NCBI GenBank assembly: GCA_013289685.1
Contig: JABCZL010000001.1
Coordinates: 685,838-749,837, forward strand
Origin: Acidobacteriota bacterium
GTDB taxonomy: Bacteria > Acidobacteriota > Terriglobia > Terriglobales > Acidobacteriaceae
Direction: 5' to 3'
Length of the DNA stretch: 64,000 nt
Part shown: piece by piece, positions 34,037-44,952 of the stretch
Layout: each line of letters starts with the position of its first letter
Numbering within the stretch: position 1 is the stretch's first letter
Notes under the pieces: generated by a model
What the model was told of the DNA's origin: nothing
The model's database searches: none
Seen by the model: only the letters and a program-made list of their open reading frames with translations
Translations under genes and position numbers: made by a program

Positions 34037-36075
34037 GGTCTCTCCTCCGCCAGGCGCGTCATGACGAACGGGGCCTCTTTCACACGCACCTCTCCCGTTC
34101 CGTTCAAAACGGCGATCCACTGCCGCACCGACTCGATCAGCACCAGCGCGACCATCACCACCAGAACCGCGGTCACGGCGGCATCCAGTCGGTTGTTGAA
34201 GATCAGCCGCGCCGTCGCATTCGTAGCCGGGCCCGCCGCCAGAGCCCGCGCTTGCGCCAGAAATCCGACGCGCGGGTTGCGATCAAAAATCTTGTGCCAC
34301 GACGCGGTAAACGTGACTGCAACCAGCCACGCCAATGGCACCAGCGTGACCGCGGCATATCGAGTTCGGTGCATTTTAGTGATAATCGTCGTGGCCACAC
34401 ACAGCGCCACCGTCGCCAGCAACTGATTAGCGATGCCGAAAAGCGGCCACAGCGAATTGATCCCGCCCAGCGGGTCTTTCACGCCCTGCCACAGGAAGAA
34501 TCCCCACGCGCCCACAACCAGAGCGCTGGTGGCAAGAATCGACGGATACCAACTGGTCCGCCCTAAGGGTTTGTAGATGTGCCCCAGCGCGTCCTGAATC
34601 ATGAAGCGGGCGACACGCGTGCCGGCGTCGAGGATGGTCAGAATAAATAGCGCCTCGAACATGACGGCGAAGTGATACCACAGCGCCATCACGGCCGCGC
34701 CGCCCAGGCTCTGCGAGAAGATGTGCGCCATGCCCACGGCAAACGCCGGCGCGCCGCCGGTACGATTGAACAGGGTCTGCTCGCCGACGGCGTGCGCTAG
34801 GGCTTGCATGTCGCCCGCGGTCACGGGAAAACCCCACGAGGAAATCGTCGCCGTCGCGGTGGCTGCGGTCTGTCCAACCACGCCTGCTGGGCTGTTAATC
34901 GCAAAGTAAACCCCAGGCTGCAGCACGCACGCCGCAATGATCGCCATGACCGCAACCGCCGACTCGGCCATCATGGCGCCATAGCCAACCATGCGCGTCT
35001 CAGTCTCGCGCGCGATCAGTTTGGGCGTGGTCCCGCTCGAAATTAGAGAATGGAAGCCGCTGATCGCGCCGCAAGCGATCGTAATGAACGCGAAGGGAAA
35101 GATCTTCCCCGCAAAGACCGGACCGGTACCGTCTACAAACCGGGTCAGCGCGGGCATGTGTAGCGTGGGATGCAAAACCACAATGCCTATACCGAGGAGC
35201 GCGATCGTCCCCAGCTTCACAAACGTGCTCAGATAGTCGCGCGGCGCCAAGAGCAGCCACACCGGCAGCGCTGAGGCTGCGAATCCATAAATAATGATCA
35301 GCTTTGCGAGCGTGCTCCCTTGCAGAGTGAAAGCATGCGCCATGGCAGGATTCTGCGAGGCCCACTGCCCGCCGAAGATCGCCCCCAGGACGAGGATGAA
35401 TCCGAGCACCGAAACTTCCAGCACTTTACCGGGGCGGATCCGGCGCAGGTAAAGCCCCATAAGCAGCGCGATGGGAATCGTCATCGCAATGGTGAACGTG
35501 CCCCAGGGACTGTCTTTCAGCGCATTGACGACGATCAAAGCGGCCACGCCAAGCAGAATTACAAGAATCGCGATCACCGCCGTGTACGCCACAAAGCCGC
35601 CCACGCGTCCGATCTCTTCTTTCGCCATTTCGGTCAGCGATTTACCGTCGCGGCGCACGGAGAAGAGCAGGATCACGAAATCCTGCACGCACCCCGCGAA
35701 GACGGCGCCGGCCAGCACCCACATTGTTCCGGGCAGATAGCCAAACTGCGCGGCCAGCACCGGACCCACCAGCGGACCCGGCCCCGCGATCGCGGCAAAA
35801 TGATGCCCGAAGACGACCCACTTGTTGGTGACCAGGAAATCGCGCCCGTTTTCCAGGCGCTCGGCGGGCGTGGCGCGCAGAGCATCGAGCGCTAGAATCT
35901 TCGTCGCAATGAACTTGCTGTAAAAACGGTATCCCAGGGCATAGCAGCAGGTCGCGGCCACGACCAGCCACAGCGCGTTAATCGGCTCTCCGCGGCGAAC
36001 CGCGATGACGCCAACCGCGGCGGCACCCAGCAGGCCCACCGCCAGCCAGGCACAAATCGAAGCAGTCTTGTTCAT
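34033..36075 (-). CDS. cstA: Carbon starvation protein CstA, pyruvate/peptide transporter family
   Basis: The 680-residue polytopic inner-membrane protein has the signature [21 protein letters not shown] near residue 90 and about 16-18 hydrophobic helices, then a C-terminal hydrophilic stretch. CstA/BtsT proteins import pyruvate (and were first linked with peptide use in starvation). The start 36075 follows family alignment; ATG 36102 is an alternative. ybdD overlaps its 3' end. pfkA is divergent. A CRP-type site could not be recognised. Confidence 0.95.
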   Translation of the reverse strand: MNKTASICAWLAVGLLGAAAVGVIAVRRGEPINALWLVVAATCCYALGYRFYSKFIATKILALDALRATPAERLENGRDFLVTNKWVVFGHHFAAIAGPGPLVGPVLAAQFGYLPGTMWVLAGAVFAGCVQDFVILLFSVRRDGKSLTEMAKEEIGRVGGFVAYTAVIAILVILLGVAALIVVNALKDSPWGTFTIAMTIPIALLMGLYLRRIRPGKVLEVSVLGFILVLGAIFGGQWASQNPAMAHAFTLQGSTLAKLIIIYGFAASALPVWLLLAPRDYLSTFVKLGTIALLGIGIVVLHPTLHMPALTRFVDGTGPVFAGKIFPFAFITIACGAISGFHSLISSGTTPKLIARETETRMVGYGAMMAESAVAVMAIIAACVLQPGVYFAINSPAGVVGQTAATATATISSWGFPVTAGDMQALAHAVGEQTLFNRTGGAPAFAVGMAHIFSQSLGGAAVMALWYHFAVMFEALFILTILDAGTRVARFMIQDALGHIYKPLGRTSWYPSILATSALVVGAWGFFLWQGVKDPLGGINSLWPLFGIANQLLATVALCVATTIITKMHRTRYAAVTLVPLAWLVAVTFTASWHKIFDRNPRVGFLAQARALAAGPATNATARLIFNNRLDAAVTAVLVVMVALVLIESVRQWIAVLNGTGEVRVKEAPFVMTRLAEERP

Positions 36076-36308
36076 GTCCGTCAAGCTTGTTCCGTCGAGC
36101 ATTGTGTCGAATCCCGAGCCCAAGCGCAATGCCTCACCTGAACGATTTTCTGCGGGCTCTTTGGCTTTGGCCGCTATCGATTTAGTGTTACTCTATTTCT
36201 TCCGACCGATTCTCACCCTTGCGTTTTGGGCCATGTCGCCATATCCCTTTATTTCCGGGTGCATTCGGAGGGCTCTATTCTGAACTCATACTCGAACGGG
36301 AGCATACG
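36076..36308. promoter_or_regulatory. Divergent cstA/pfk intergenic region
   Basis: This 233-base region should hold the promoters of both genes. I see GGGAG 6 bases before the pfk ATG. No clear -35/-10 pair or operator stands out. Confidence 0.35.
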
Positions 36309-37379
36309 ATGAAAATTGGCATGTTGACTGGCGGCGGCGACTGTCCTGGGCTGAACGCTGTCATCCGCGCCGTAGTGCGCAAGGGCGTATTTCATTATCA
36401 CGACGAATTTGTGGGATTCATGGAGGGCTGGCGCGGCCTGATCGAGGACAAGAGCATGGTTCTCGACCTGGACGCGGTGGGCGGAATTCTGCCCCGCGGC
36501 GGAACCATTTTACGCACCTCGCGCACCAACCCCTCCAAACGCCCCGATGGAATCGAGCGTTGCACGGCCACAATTGACAAGCACAAGATTGACGCGCTGG
36601 TTGCCATCGGCGGCGACGATACGCTGTCGGTCGCTCAGAAGCTTTACGAAACGGGAATCAAGATCGTTGGCGTGCCCAAAACCATCGACAACGATCTGGG
36701 TGGAACTGACTACACTTTCGGATTCGATACCGCCTGCAACATCGTGTGCGAAGCCATTGACCGCATCCACACCACCGCCGAAGCCCATAACCGCGTGATG
36801 GTGGTTGAGGTCATGGGACGAGATGCGGGCTGGATTGCCCTGTACAGCGGTGTGGCCGGCGGCGCCGATGTGATCCTGATTCCGGAGCGGCCGTTCGACG
36901 TCGACAAGGTGGCCGAATCGATTCGCCAGCGCCACGAACGCGGACGTTACTTCTCCATCGTCGTGGTCGCGGAGGGCGCGAAGTTTGCCTCCGATGCCGG
37001 CTCCGGTTCCCCCATCCTGCAGGACATGGGTAAGGATGAATTTGGTCACGCCAAACTGGGTGGCATCGCGAACATAGTCGCCCGTGAGATAGAAAAGCGC
37101 ACGGGCTTCGAGACGCGCGCGGTTGTGCTGGGACACATCCAGCGCGGCGGCTCGCCCAGCGCTTTCGATCGTGTGCTGGCCACGCGCTACGGTCTGGGTG
37201 CGATCGACATGGTTCATCGCGGCGAATTTGGCTGCATGGCAGCGCTGCGCTCGAACAAGATTGTTTCCATCCCACTGAAAGAGGCGATCGCCAAGAACCG
37301 CGTAGTCGATAACGAAATGATTCAGATTGTGGATGGCCTCTTCGAAGAGATCGGCGAGAAGGAAACTGCGCGTAAGTAG
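36309..37379 (+). CDS. 6-phosphofructokinase, probably pyrophosphate-dependent
   Basis: The 356-residue PFK-A family enzyme has MLTGGGDCPGLNAVIR at the N-terminus, GGDDT at 101-105 and PKTIDND at 123-129 (catalytic Asp127). In the E. coli numbering, which coincides here, ATP enzymes have Gly104 and Gly124; this protein has Asp104 and Lys124, the pair known for PPi-dependent PFKs, so PPi is the likely phosphoryl donor and the step would be reversible. The E. coli-type allosteric site is not evident. GGGAG lies 6 bases before the ATG. Two membrane glycosyltransferase-like genes follow on the same strand. Confidence 0.9.
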   Translation: MKIGMLTGGGDCPGLNAVIRAVVRKGVFHYHDEFVGFMEGWRGLIEDKSMVLDLDAVGGILPRGGTILRTSRTNPSKRPDGIERCTATIDKHKIDALVAIGGDDTLSVAQKLYETGIKIVGVPKTIDNDLGGTDYTFGFDTACNIVCEAIDRIHTTAEAHNRVMVVEVMGRDAGWIALYSGVAGGADVILIPERPFDVDKVAESIRQRHERGRYFSIVVVAEGAKFASDAGSGSPILQDMGKDEFGHAKLGGIANIVAREIEKRTGFETRAVVLGHIQRGGSPSAFDRVLATRYGLGAIDMVHRGEFGCMAALRSNKIVSIPLKEAIAKNRVVDNEMIQIVDGLFEEIGEKETARK

Positions 37380-37431
37380 CAACCTGCAGCGGATGGGGAA
37401 GTGATTTCCATTCCCTACCGGCCAGATCCGC

Positions 37432-39126
37432 ATGAACGAAATCTACCGACACCTGGCGCCATGGTTGCTCACGATCACAGAAGCAATCATGGTGCTGGCC
37501 GCCGCCGGTCTTTCACTGCGACGCCACACGCGGGACAGCGGACTGCTCTTCGATCGCATTGACCAACTCTTCGCACGGCTCGCCTGCCGTCGCACGCTGT
37601 CGGTCTGCTTTGTTTTTCTACTGGCGCTGAGCATCCGGGCGATTTTAATTCCTCTGCTCGGAATTCCCCTGCCGGACTGGAACGACGAGTACAGCCATCT
37701 GCTCGCCGCCAACACCTTCGCCTCGGGCCATCTGACGAATCCCACGCACCCGATGTGGATCCACTTCGAGAGTTTTCAAATCATCCAGCACCCAACCTAT
37801 ATGTCGATGTACGCCCCCGGCCAGGGCCTGGTGATGGCAGCGGGACTGTGGCTCGGCGGCCATCCTTGGATCGGCGTGTGGCTGATGACCGCCGCGCTCT
37901 GCACTGCGCTCTGCTGGATGCTGCAAGGCTGGTTCCCACCCACCTGGGCCCTCTTCGGCGGAATACTTTCGGTCCTGCGCTTTGCGACCTTCAGCTACTG
38001 GATGAACAGCTACTGGTGCCCCGCTCTCGCCGCGACCGGCGGCGCGCTGGTGCTGGGTGCAATTCCGAGACTCCGCAACCGTCCGCGCGTCCGGGAAGGG
38101 ATTCTTCTCGCTCTCGGACTCGCCATGATGGCGAACAGCCGGCCGTACGAAGGTTTGGTATTCAGCATCGCAGTCGCGGCTGGTCTGCTCGTATGGCTGA
38201 AGGGTCGAAGGCTGCCGCCTTGGCGACAATTGTTGTGGCGGCTTTTCGTGCCGGCAACGTGTTTGCTTATTGTCGCGGCCGCGGCTACCGGCTACTTCTA
38301 TTGGCGCGTCACGGGAAGCCCGTTTCGCATGACTTACGCCGTAAACCGCCAGACCTACGCCGTGGTTCCCTACTTTTTGTTTTTCTCGAAGCGGGCTGTG
38401 CCCGAGTATCATCACGCGGTGATGCGCGACTACTATGCCGGATGGGAAGTCCGCGAGTTCGACGAAGCCCGCACTCTGGTTGGCTTCGTTCGCCGGACCG
38501 GCAACAAGATTGTCCAACTCTGGCGCTTCTATCTGGGCCCGGCATTCTTGCTCCCGCTGATTGCGTTTCCCGGGATCCTGCGCGACCGTCGCATGCGTCT
38601 CGCGCTCACTGCCGGCATTATCTTCTGCTTCGGGTGGCTGGTAGAGACGTGGACCTTTCCCCACTATGTCGCACCCGCCACGGGACTGGTCTATCTGGTG
38701 GTGGTGCAGTGCATGCGGCACTTGCGGCTGTGGCGCCGCGACAACGCTCCGGTGGGACAGTTTCTGGTGCGAAGTGTTCCCGTGGTCTGTGTGGCCATGA
38801 TTTTTCTGCGCCTGGCCGGAATCGTCGCGCACGCTCCCCTCGAACCTCACTGGCCGTTGGGCAATATCGATCGTGTACACATTGTCGAGCGGCTCACCGC
38901 CATTCCGGGATCGCATCTTGTCATCGTGCGTTACGGCCCGGATCACAATGTGGATCGCGATTGGATCTACAACGCTCCCGATATCGATGGATCGCGCATC
39001 GTCTGGGCGCGCGACATGGGAAAAGAACAGAACGTGGAACTGCTGCAATATTTTCACGATCGCCGTGCCTGGCTGATGTCGGGCGATGAATCGCCGCCAC
39101 AGCTTGCGCCGTATCCTGTGAACTGA
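37432..39126 (+). CDS. Polytopic glycosyltransferase-like membrane protein (GT39/PMT-like)
   Basis: The 564-residue protein has about 10-12 hydrophobic segments and, in the first large outer loop, [10 protein letters not shown] with an acidic pair comparable to the DE motif of GT-C glycosyltransferases (ArnT/PMT type). A conserved-looking [13 protein letters not shown] region ([19 protein letters not shown]) and SRPYEGL follow. Such enzymes use polyprenyl-phosphate sugars and act on the outer face of the inner membrane. The acceptor is unknown. The gene starts 52 bases after pfk and is followed by another GT-C-like gene. Confidence 0.65.
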   Translation: MNEIYRHLAPWLLTITEAIMVLAAAGLSLRRHTRDSGLLFDRIDQLFARLACRRTLSVCFVFLLALSIRAILIPLLGIPLPDWNDEYSHLLAANTFASGHLTNPTHPMWIHFESFQIIQHPTYMSMYAPGQGLVMAAGLWLGGHPWIGVWLMTAALCTALCWMLQGWFPPTWALFGGILSVLRFATFSYWMNSYWCPALAATGGALVLGAIPRLRNRPRVREGILLALGLAMMANSRPYEGLVFSIAVAAGLLVWLKGRRLPPWRQLLWRLFVPATCLLIVAAAATGYFYWRVTGSPFRMTYAVNRQTYAVVPYFLFFSKRAVPEYHHAVMRDYYAGWEVREFDEARTLVGFVRRTGNKIVQLWRFYLGPAFLLPLIAFPGILRDRRMRLALTAGIIFCFGWLVETWTFPHYVAPATGLVYLVVVQCMRHLRLWRRDNAPVGQFLVRSVPVVCVAMIFLRLAGIVAHAPLEPHWPLGNIDRVHIVERLTAIPGSHLVIVRYGPDHNVDRDWIYNAPDIDGSRIVWARDMGKEQNVELLQYFHDRRAWLMSGDESPPQLAPYPVN

Positions 39127-39182
39127 GGTCCCACCTGCCGACGTCCTCGCCCGATTCCGGCTCATGGCTGACGGCCCGGCGC

Positions 39183-40379
39183 TTGCGCGCGCATGGCACG
39201 ATTCTCGCCGTGTGCTTGTGGTCGTTCTACGTGTGGAACCTGGCGACACCCGGACTCCGCGACCGAAACGGAAACCTCAAAGGCACCGACTTTCTGCACC
39301 TGTATACGCTGGGTTCGCTGGCGGTGGCTCATCGAGGCACAGATTTGTATGACATGCACGCTCAGGCCGCGCTGGCCGCACAGCGCGTGCCGGAAGCGGC
39401 GGGTATTCGATATCTGCCGTTGTATCCGCCGCAGGTGTCCATCATCTTCGCGCCGCTGGCGCATCTCTCGTACGGCTGGGCGCTGATCTTGTGGTGGAGT
39501 GCAAGCGCTGCCGTCTATGCGCTCTGCTGCTACAGCGTATGGCGTGCCTGCCCGAACCTGCGCGATCACGGCGGGCTCGTCGCTCTGCTCGCCGTGGCCT
39601 ATCCCGCCTTCTTTCACCTGATCGCGTGGGGACAGACCTCGGCCGCCGCGCTCGCATGCTTCACGCTGATGTTCTTCCTGCTGCGCGATCGACGGGAGTT
39701 CCTCGCCGGCGTGGTGCTCGGCTGTCTGATCTTCAAGCCGCAGTTGGGATTGGCCGCCGCCATCTTATACCTCTGCACCGGGGCGTGGAAAACCTTGCTG
39801 GGCGCGGCTCTCTCGGCAGCGGCGCAACTCTCGGTAGGAGTTCTTTACTACGGCATGGAACCATTACGACAGTGGGTGCGCGTGCTGCGGAATGTGCAGG
39901 CTGTCTTGCCCTTGCTTGAGCCCAAGCTTTATCAGACTCACTCGCTGCGAACATTCTGGTCGATGCTGGTGCCCTGGCCTGCGTTTTCCTTCGGCCTCTA
40001 CATTGCGAGTGCTGCGCTCATACTCGGGCTCACGATCGCATGCTGGAAGCGTAGTCACGCCTTGCCACTGTCTCTTCGATATTCGGCACTGCTTTTGGCG
40101 AGCGTGCTCGTAGCGCCGCACCTCACGGTTTACGATCTGGTGATTTTGGCGCCAGCGTTTATTCTGCTGGGCGAAAGGCTGATTGGCCAGCCCATCGCGC
40201 GCTCGACTTGGTGGATGGGGACTCTTCTGTACCTGGTGTACATGCTTCCGCTGCTCGGACCTTTTACTCGATGGACGCACGTCCAGCTTTCGGTGGTTGC
40301 CATGGCGGCGACTCTGTACTTGATCTGGAGCATCTCTCGCGGGGGTGGTTCGGCTGAAGGCTCAGCGAGGAACGCGTAG
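39183..40379 (+). CDS. DUF2029/GT87-like polytopic membrane protein
   Basis: The protein is 398 residues long from a TTG at 39183; no ATG is in frame nearby, and the frame is open back into the previous gene, so the start is uncertain. It has about 10 hydrophobic helices and a first outer loop with GTDFLHLYTLGSLA and YDMHAQ, as in the DUF2029/GT87 mannosyltransferase-type proteins (PimE-like GT-C fold). HLIAWGQTSAAALA and FKPQLGLAAAI are typical of the family. It probably works with the preceding GT-C-like protein on a lipid-linked or surface glycan. Confidence 0.7.
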   Translation: MRAHGTILAVCLWSFYVWNLATPGLRDRNGNLKGTDFLHLYTLGSLAVAHRGTDLYDMHAQAALAAQRVPEAAGIRYLPLYPPQVSIIFAPLAHLSYGWALILWWSASAAVYALCCYSVWRACPNLRDHGGLVALLAVAYPAFFHLIAWGQTSAAALACFTLMFFLLRDRREFLAGVVLGCLIFKPQLGLAAAILYLCTGAWKTLLGAALSAAAQLSVGVLYYGMEPLRQWVRVLRNVQAVLPLLEPKLYQTHSLRTFWSMLVPWPAFSFGLYIASAALILGLTIACWKRSHALPLSLRYSALLLASVLVAPHLTVYDLVILAPAFILLGERLIGQPIARSTWWMGTLLYLVYMLPLLGPFTRWTHVQLSVVAMAATLYLIWSISRGGGSAEGSARNA

Positions 40380-40467
40380 AAGCCTCGAACGATGCACAGG
40401 CAAAGAGCGCTTAACCGCAGGTTGCAGCGAATCTCTGGCAGAATGGCGGCTGGTGCGCAGGATGGAC

Positions 40468-41325
40468 TTATCCCTGCTTCCCGAACAGAAATGCCAGCGC
40501 GTCTGGAAACCTCCGCGCCCAAGCGGACTCATCGTGCGTGGCGCCTTCGTCGATCACCAACCTCAGGCGAGTATCATCCAAGCCCGCGCGCCGCAGAATC
40601 GCGGCGAGTTCGCGAACGTCGTCCACCACGCTCTGATCTTTATCTTTCCGCCCCGCTTCGGCAGTTCCGGTCGCCAGAAAGATTCGTTCCGGCCAGCGCT
40701 TGACTCCGTGACTCTGCCGGATTATCTGCCGGTTCGAGGCCCAGAGGGCAGGACTCTCCAGCAGCAATCGGCCAATCACTCCCGGACGCACCGCCGCGGT
40801 GTAGAGCGCAATCAAAGCCCCCAGCGACGATCCGCCCAGGCCCGTATTCTCAGGCCCGCTCGCCACGCGATAGTTGCGGGCCATGAATGGAATAACCTCT
40901 TTGAACAGAAAACTGGGATAGCGCGTTCCGTGCGCCCGCAGCGTCATGGGATGCAACGAGCGGTGCGGCATATATTCGCGGATGCGCTCCCGCGCAGCGT
41001 TGTCCATGCCCACGAAAATCATGGGCTGGATCACGCCCTCGCGGATCAACCGGTCGCCAGTCTCATCCACCTGCCACTCCACCCCGGTAAACGAGGTCGA
41101 TGCCTCAAACAAGTTCTGCCCATCGTTGAGATAGAGCACTGGGTAACGCCGGTCAGCATTTTCCGGATCGTCGTATCCCGGAGGCAGCCACACGCGCAGG
41201 AATCGCGTGTTGTGAAAAATGCGGCTTCGGAATTCGTGCAGGCGTAAATCACCGGTCGCGGACTGCGCTCGGATCACGCCGGCAGTTCCAGGGCCGTAAT
41301 TTTCACCTTGCTGGGTTTCTTCCAT
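40468..41325 (-). CDS. Fes/esterase D-like alpha/beta hydrolase
   Basis: The protein is about 285 residues from the ATG at 41325; a TTG at 41352 is also possible. Neither has a clear ribosome-binding site. RVWLPPGYD near residue 45 and YPVLYLNDGQNLF are typical of the putative-esterase family (PF00756: enterochelin esterase, antigen 85, S-formylglutathione hydrolase). The nucleophile Ser is in GLGGSSLGALIAL, and the C-terminal His is likely in GATHDESAW. No signal peptide. It is the last gene of the long minus-strand run; 40 bases separate it from the VKOR gene. Confidence 0.8.
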   Translation of the reverse strand: MEETQQGENYGPGTAGVIRAQSATGDLRLHEFRSRIFHNTRFLRVWLPPGYDDPENADRRYPVLYLNDGQNLFEASTSFTGVEWQVDETGDRLIREGVIQPMIFVGMDNAARERIREYMPHRSLHPMTLRAHGTRYPSFLFKEVIPFMARNYRVASGPENTGLGGSSLGALIALYTAAVRPGVIGRLLLESPALWASNRQIIRQSHGVKRWPERIFLATGTAEAGRKDKDQSVVDDVRELAAILRRAGLDDTRLRLVIDEGATHDESAWARRFPDALAFLFGKQG

Positions 41326-41365
41326 CAGGAAATGCGCGTTATCAGAATACAACGGAGGGCTGGCT

Positions 41366-41815
41366 TCACGCGTTAGCAGTTCTGACCTTCACTGCAATTG
41401 CGAGAAGACTGATCAGCGAAATCAGTGCCAGCGAGATCAGGCACAAGATGCACCAGGTCATCAGCTCGTAGGCTTCGATGTAAGTGAGGTAGAGCGCAAA
41501 GCCCAATCCTCCAATCGCCGCTCCCAACAGGCGGTTTGGCGTTTCCGCACGCGCCTTCCAGAATGTCGACAGGATGAACAGCACCGCGTACCCTGCCACA
41601 CCGATCGCCGCGACGGGGATGCCCTGCACGGTCGACCATTCGCTGCGGTTCACGATGTCGCAACTGAACTTCTGGCTAAAATCGCAGAACTCGGTCGCCG
41701 ACTTCGCATAATGACGCTGCAGCGAGACCGCCGACACAATCACACCCGCCAGCGCCAGAACCGCGATGACTCCAAATAAAACTCGGCTGGAACGCAGCGG
41801 CGCAGAATCCGTCAC
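41366..41815 (-). CDS. Vitamin K epoxide reductase (VKOR) family membrane protein
   Basis: The 149-residue protein has four hydrophobic helices, the loop Cys pair Cys44/Cys52 (FCDFSQKFSCD), a conserved Ser/Gly loop (STVQGIPVAAIG) and the quinone-reducing CXXC at 122-125 (WCILC). VKOR replaces DsbB in many bacteria and reoxidises a thioredoxin-like partner using quinone. The GTG start overlaps the stop of the upstream thioredoxin-like gene (GTGA), so the two are coupled, comparable to VKOR-thioredoxin fusions in cyanobacteria. Confidence 0.9.
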   Translation of the reverse strand: MTDSAPLRSSRVLFGVIAVLALAGVIVSAVSLQRHYAKSATEFCDFSQKFSCDIVNRSEWSTVQGIPVAAIGVAGYAVLFILSTFWKARAETPNRLLGAAIGGLGFALYLTYIEAYELMTWCILCLISLALISLISLLAIAVKVRTANA

Positions 41816-42234
41816 GGCAAGCTACACCCGGTCTTGTCGCTCAAGGCTTCCATGGACAACACCCCTTCCTTCGGTGTTTCCATTCCAAACTGCCAACTGG
41901 GAAACAGCTTTATGCCCGCGATTTTGCATGCCGGCACGATTTCCGATGAGCCTTTGATCGCGCACTCCTGGTAGGTCACGTATTGAAACGCTGCGCCAAA
42001 CATTTCTTTCTGCTCGATGCAATGCGGGCACCAGTACAGGCCGTACATCTTGGCCTGCTTCGTCGCCAGGCACTTCGCGAAAGCATCGTACTTGTGATTC
42101 CTGTAATACCGGCCCCCGATGAAAGCGCCCGCCAGAAGGATCAGGGCGATACCATAGAGGAGGACCTTCTTCCTTTTTCCATCATCCGCGCTGCTATCGC
42201 GCTCCTGCTGCCGTTTCCGTCGTTCTTCAGACAT
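41812..42234 (-). CDS. Membrane-anchored thioredoxin-like protein with CPHC
   Basis: The 140-residue protein has a basic cytoplasmic start, one helix at about 24-41 and an outer domain with YWCPHC (Cys69/Cys72) and a cis-Pro candidate at FPSW (Pro112). CPHC is the active-site motif of DsbA-type oxidases. Extra Cys at 55, 91, 103 and 137 may form a second disulfide. With the overlapping VKOR gene it should form an oxidative folding pair. It lies within the long minus-strand run, 43 bases after the lipid-kinase gene. Confidence 0.85.
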   Translation of the reverse strand: MSEERRKRQQERDSSADDGKRKKVLLYGIALILLAGAFIGGRYYRNHKYDAFAKCLATKQAKMYGLYWCPHCIEQKEMFGAAFQYVTYQECAIKGSSEIVPACKIAGIKLFPSWQFGMETPKEGVLSMEALSDKTGCSLP

Positions 42235-42276
42235 GACTCATCCTTATATCACGGCGCTCGTATCTACAAACGATGC

Positions 42277-43278
42277 TCAGGCCACGACGTTGAGCGCTCC
42301 GGGAAGCACATCCAATTCCTCGCAATGCAGCGTCAGCACCTCGCCATCGACCATGACGTCCACGGGCGCGTCCAGGTTGAACTCGACGCGCTGCACGCCC
42401 TTGCGCTCGGCCAGCGGGTGCTCGATGTGGGTGCCGTCATAGAGACCGGGCAGATTACAGATCAATCCCAACCGCCCAATCGGACCCCAGCGAACGTATT
42501 CCACCAGACCGTCCTCGATCTCGGCTTTAGGAGCGATCATCATGGTCCCGCCGGTAAACTTGCTGTTGTTAAAAGTCAGGAACAGGCAACGCCGGCTGTC
42601 AAAGTTGCCGTTGCCTTCGACTCGCACCGGAAAAGGCCGGCGCTTGAATCGAGAGAGCGTCAGAAAAATCGAGGTGATGTAACCCAGTTCGCCCCAGGCG
42701 CTGAAGCGCCGGGCCCGTAGCGTCGCAACGTCCGCGGCAAAGCCCATGCTCAGCAGATTGATGTAATGGATCACGCCGGTGCGATGCCGCAAACGCATCA
42801 CATCGCACGGCCGGCTCCTCTGAGCCAACAGAGATTCGATCGCATACTCGACGCCTTGGTGACTGAAGTCGCGCAGAAAAGAATTGCCCGTGCCCAGCGG
42901 TAAAAATCCTAAGGTCGGGCGCTCGCCGTCGAGAGCCTGCGGATAGAGGCCGTTCACGATTTCGTAAGAAGTGCCGTCGCCGCCAACCGCAATAAAATTT
43001 CGGACGCCATGCTCATAGGCTTCGCGCGCAATCTCCGTCGCCTGCCCCGGAGCACGAGTCTCTGCTACCTTAACGTCGATGCCGCCGGCCAGCAGCCGCT
43101 CCAGCGCCGGGCCCAGCAGTTTGCGGCTGCGCCCGCCTCCGGCCGCCGGATTCACAATTGCGAGATAGCTTTTCCCCAAGGTTCCAGGTCCATTTTTCAC
43201 AGCGGAAAGCGCAGGCGAATGCAATTTCAGTGGCCGGTCAAAATTCCACAATTTTGTCCCGCTCCACCGACTTGCCAA
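42277..43278 (-). CDS. Diacylglycerol kinase-family lipid kinase
   Basis: The family domain begins at [12 protein letters not shown] and continues with [13 protein letters not shown] (nucleotide site) and [15 protein letters not shown], as in YegS/DgkB/sphingosine-kinase relatives. The 333-residue frame starts at a TTG that overlaps the preceding ligase gene by 41 bases; a TTG at 43248 or GTG at 43200 may be the real start, since the domain begins only at about residue 37. The substrate is a lipid alcohol (diacylglycerol or ceramide-like), not known here. Its position behind acyl-activating genes suggests a lipid made by the run. Confidence 0.85.
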   Translation of the reverse strand: MASRWSGTKLWNFDRPLKLHSPALSAVKNGPGTLGKSYLAIVNPAAGGGRSRKLLGPALERLLAGGIDVKVAETRAPGQATEIAREAYEHGVRNFIAVGGDGTSYEIVNGLYPQALDGERPTLGFLPLGTGNSFLRDFSHQGVEYAIESLLAQRSRPCDVMRLRHRTGVIHYINLLSMGFAADVATLRARRFSAWGELGYITSIFLTLSRFKRRPFPVRVEGNGNFDSRRCLFLTFNNSKFTGGTMMIAPKAEIEDGLVEYVRWGPIGRLGLICNLPGLYDGTHIEHPLAERKGVQRVEFNLDAPVDVMVDGEVLTLHCEELDVLPGALNVVA

Positions 43279-44947
43279 TTTCTTCCGCCAGCACCTGCCG
43301 CTTGATCTTCATCGAGGCGGTCCGGGGAAAGTCCTTCTCCCAAATCAAATATCCGCCCACGCGCTTGAAATCAGGCAGACGGCGATTTCGCGCAGAAATG
43401 TCTTCCAGCAATTTGCTGTCGAATTTCTGATTTTGCTCCAGCCGTAACGCCAGAACCAAACTCTCGCGTCCGAGTTCTTTCATCGGCCAGATGTAGTTCG
43501 CCGCAAACACCGTATACTCCTTCACCGGCAGGCCGTCGAACACGGTTTCAATATCCTCAGGGTAGATGTTCTTTCCGCCCTCAGTCACGATCATGTTCTT
43601 CTTGCGGCCAAACAGCTGCAGATGACCGCCGTTCTCAAAACGGCCCAGATCGCCCGTCAGAAGCCAGCCATCGACGATGGTCTCGAGCGTAAGTTCGGGA
43701 TCGTCCAGATAGTGCGACATCACCGTCTTGCTGCGAGCTGCCACTTCCCCCACCCCATCGGCATCCGGATTCAGAATGCGCAATTCGACTCCCGGCAACG
43801 GTTTACCAACCGTGTCGGCGCGAAACGGTTTGAGGTCGTTAAGCGTGAGCGCCGTGCCCGCCTCGGTGAGGCCGTAACCGTTCACCACCGGAATACCGAG
43901 ATCGTAGAAAAACTGCATGGTCGAAGGCTCCATGAATGCCCCGCCGGTGATCAGCGCCAGCACTTCGCCTCCAAAGCCGCGGTGCACGTTCGAAAGCAGA
44001 ATGCGGCTGAGCCTCACCTTCGGGCGGCGGCGCGTCAGCGCCCGGTTAGTGGCAATCATGGCATTCAGGTACGCCCGCTTCCACGACGGCAGTTCGTCGA
44101 ATTTTGCGCGTAGGCCGCGCTCGAGATTCTTCACGATCATCGGCACCAGCGACACGTAGGTGATGCGGTAGCGCACAAAAGCGTCGCGCACAAATTCGGG
44201 GCGCAGCGTCCGCAGATGCACCACGCAAGCTCCGCACACAAACGGTCCGATGAAGCCCACCATGAAATCAATCGCGTGATTGGTCGGAAGAATGCTCAAA
44301 TACCGCACCCCCGGCCAGAAGGGATACCACGCGGTCAGCGCGCGGCATTGTTCCAGATAATTTTCGTGGGTGAGCACACAGCCCTTGGGACGCCCTCCGG
44401 TTCCCGACGAATACACGATGCAGGCGACATCGTCCTTCTGCCGCTCAACGAAGTCAGGTGCGCCTTTGCGTTTGAAGTCTTCCCAGCGAAACGCGCCCGC
44501 CAACTCCACGCCCAGAGGCGCCTCGGTCACCAGGACAATCTTGGTTCCAATCTTCTGGAAGTCGGGCGACTCCATAATCGCTCGCCACAGGTGGTACTCG
44601 ACGACCAGCACCTTAGCCTTGGAGTGAGCAAGCAGTTGCAGGTGTTCCACCGCGTTCAGTTTATAGTCGAGCGGCACCAGCACGCCGCCGCAGTAGAAGA
44701 TCGCGTACGCCGAGATCAGCCACTTCGACTGATTCGTCATGATGATGGCGGCGCGATCGCCGGCATCGTAATCTGCGTCCTCGAGTGCGCGGGCCAGGGG
44801 CAGCGCAAGTTCCTTGAAATCCGAATAAGTCAGGCGGACTTTCTCGCGATCGCGATCCGCTTCGATCAGGCAGATTTCGGAGGAAAAGCGGTCGAGCGCA
44901 TCGCGCAGCGCAGCGCCCAGACACGTGTATTGGCGAAGATCGAGCAT
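43238..44947 (-). CDS. AMP-forming acyl-CoA/acyl-ACP ligase (first of two)
   Basis: The 569-residue adenylate-forming enzyme has the P-loop-like motif [29 protein letters not shown] and the hinge region [21 protein letters not shown], and ends with the catalytic-Lys motif RTASMKIKR. It activates a carboxylic acid, likely a fatty acid, as acyl-AMP and then thioesterifies it. The start 44947 (MLDLRQY) was chosen; the frame extends 25 residues further into a repeat-rich spacer. The acyl carrier protein gene is just upstream on the same strand, so transfer to that ACP rather than CoA is possible. Confidence 0.9.
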   Translation of the reverse strand: MLDLRQYTCLGAALRDALDRFSSEICLIEADRDREKVRLTYSDFKELALPLARALEDADYDAGDRAAIIMTNQSKWLISAYAIFYCGGVLVPLDYKLNAVEHLQLLAHSKAKVLVVEYHLWRAIMESPDFQKIGTKIVLVTEAPLGVELAGAFRWEDFKRKGAPDFVERQKDDVACIVYSSGTGGRPKGCVLTHENYLEQCRALTAWYPFWPGVRYLSILPTNHAIDFMVGFIGPFVCGACVVHLRTLRPEFVRDAFVRYRITYVSLVPMIVKNLERGLRAKFDELPSWKRAYLNAMIATNRALTRRRPKVRLSRILLSNVHRGFGGEVLALITGGAFMEPSTMQFFYDLGIPVVNGYGLTEAGTALTLNDLKPFRADTVGKPLPGVELRILNPDADGVGEVAARSKTVMSHYLDDPELTLETIVDGWLLTGDLGRFENGGHLQLFGRKKNMIVTEGGKNIYPEDIETVFDGLPVKEYTVFAANYIWPMKELGRESLVLALRLEQNQKFDSKLLEDISARNRRLPDFKRVGGYLIWEKDFPRTASMKIKRQVLAEEIGKSVERDKIVEF

Positions 44948-44952
44948 AAAGA

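Noticed and set aside
37645-39249. A 534-residue open frame on the minus strand
   Set aside because: It is antisense to the GT39-like membrane protein and rich in R, H and Q, as typical for shadows of membrane-protein genes.
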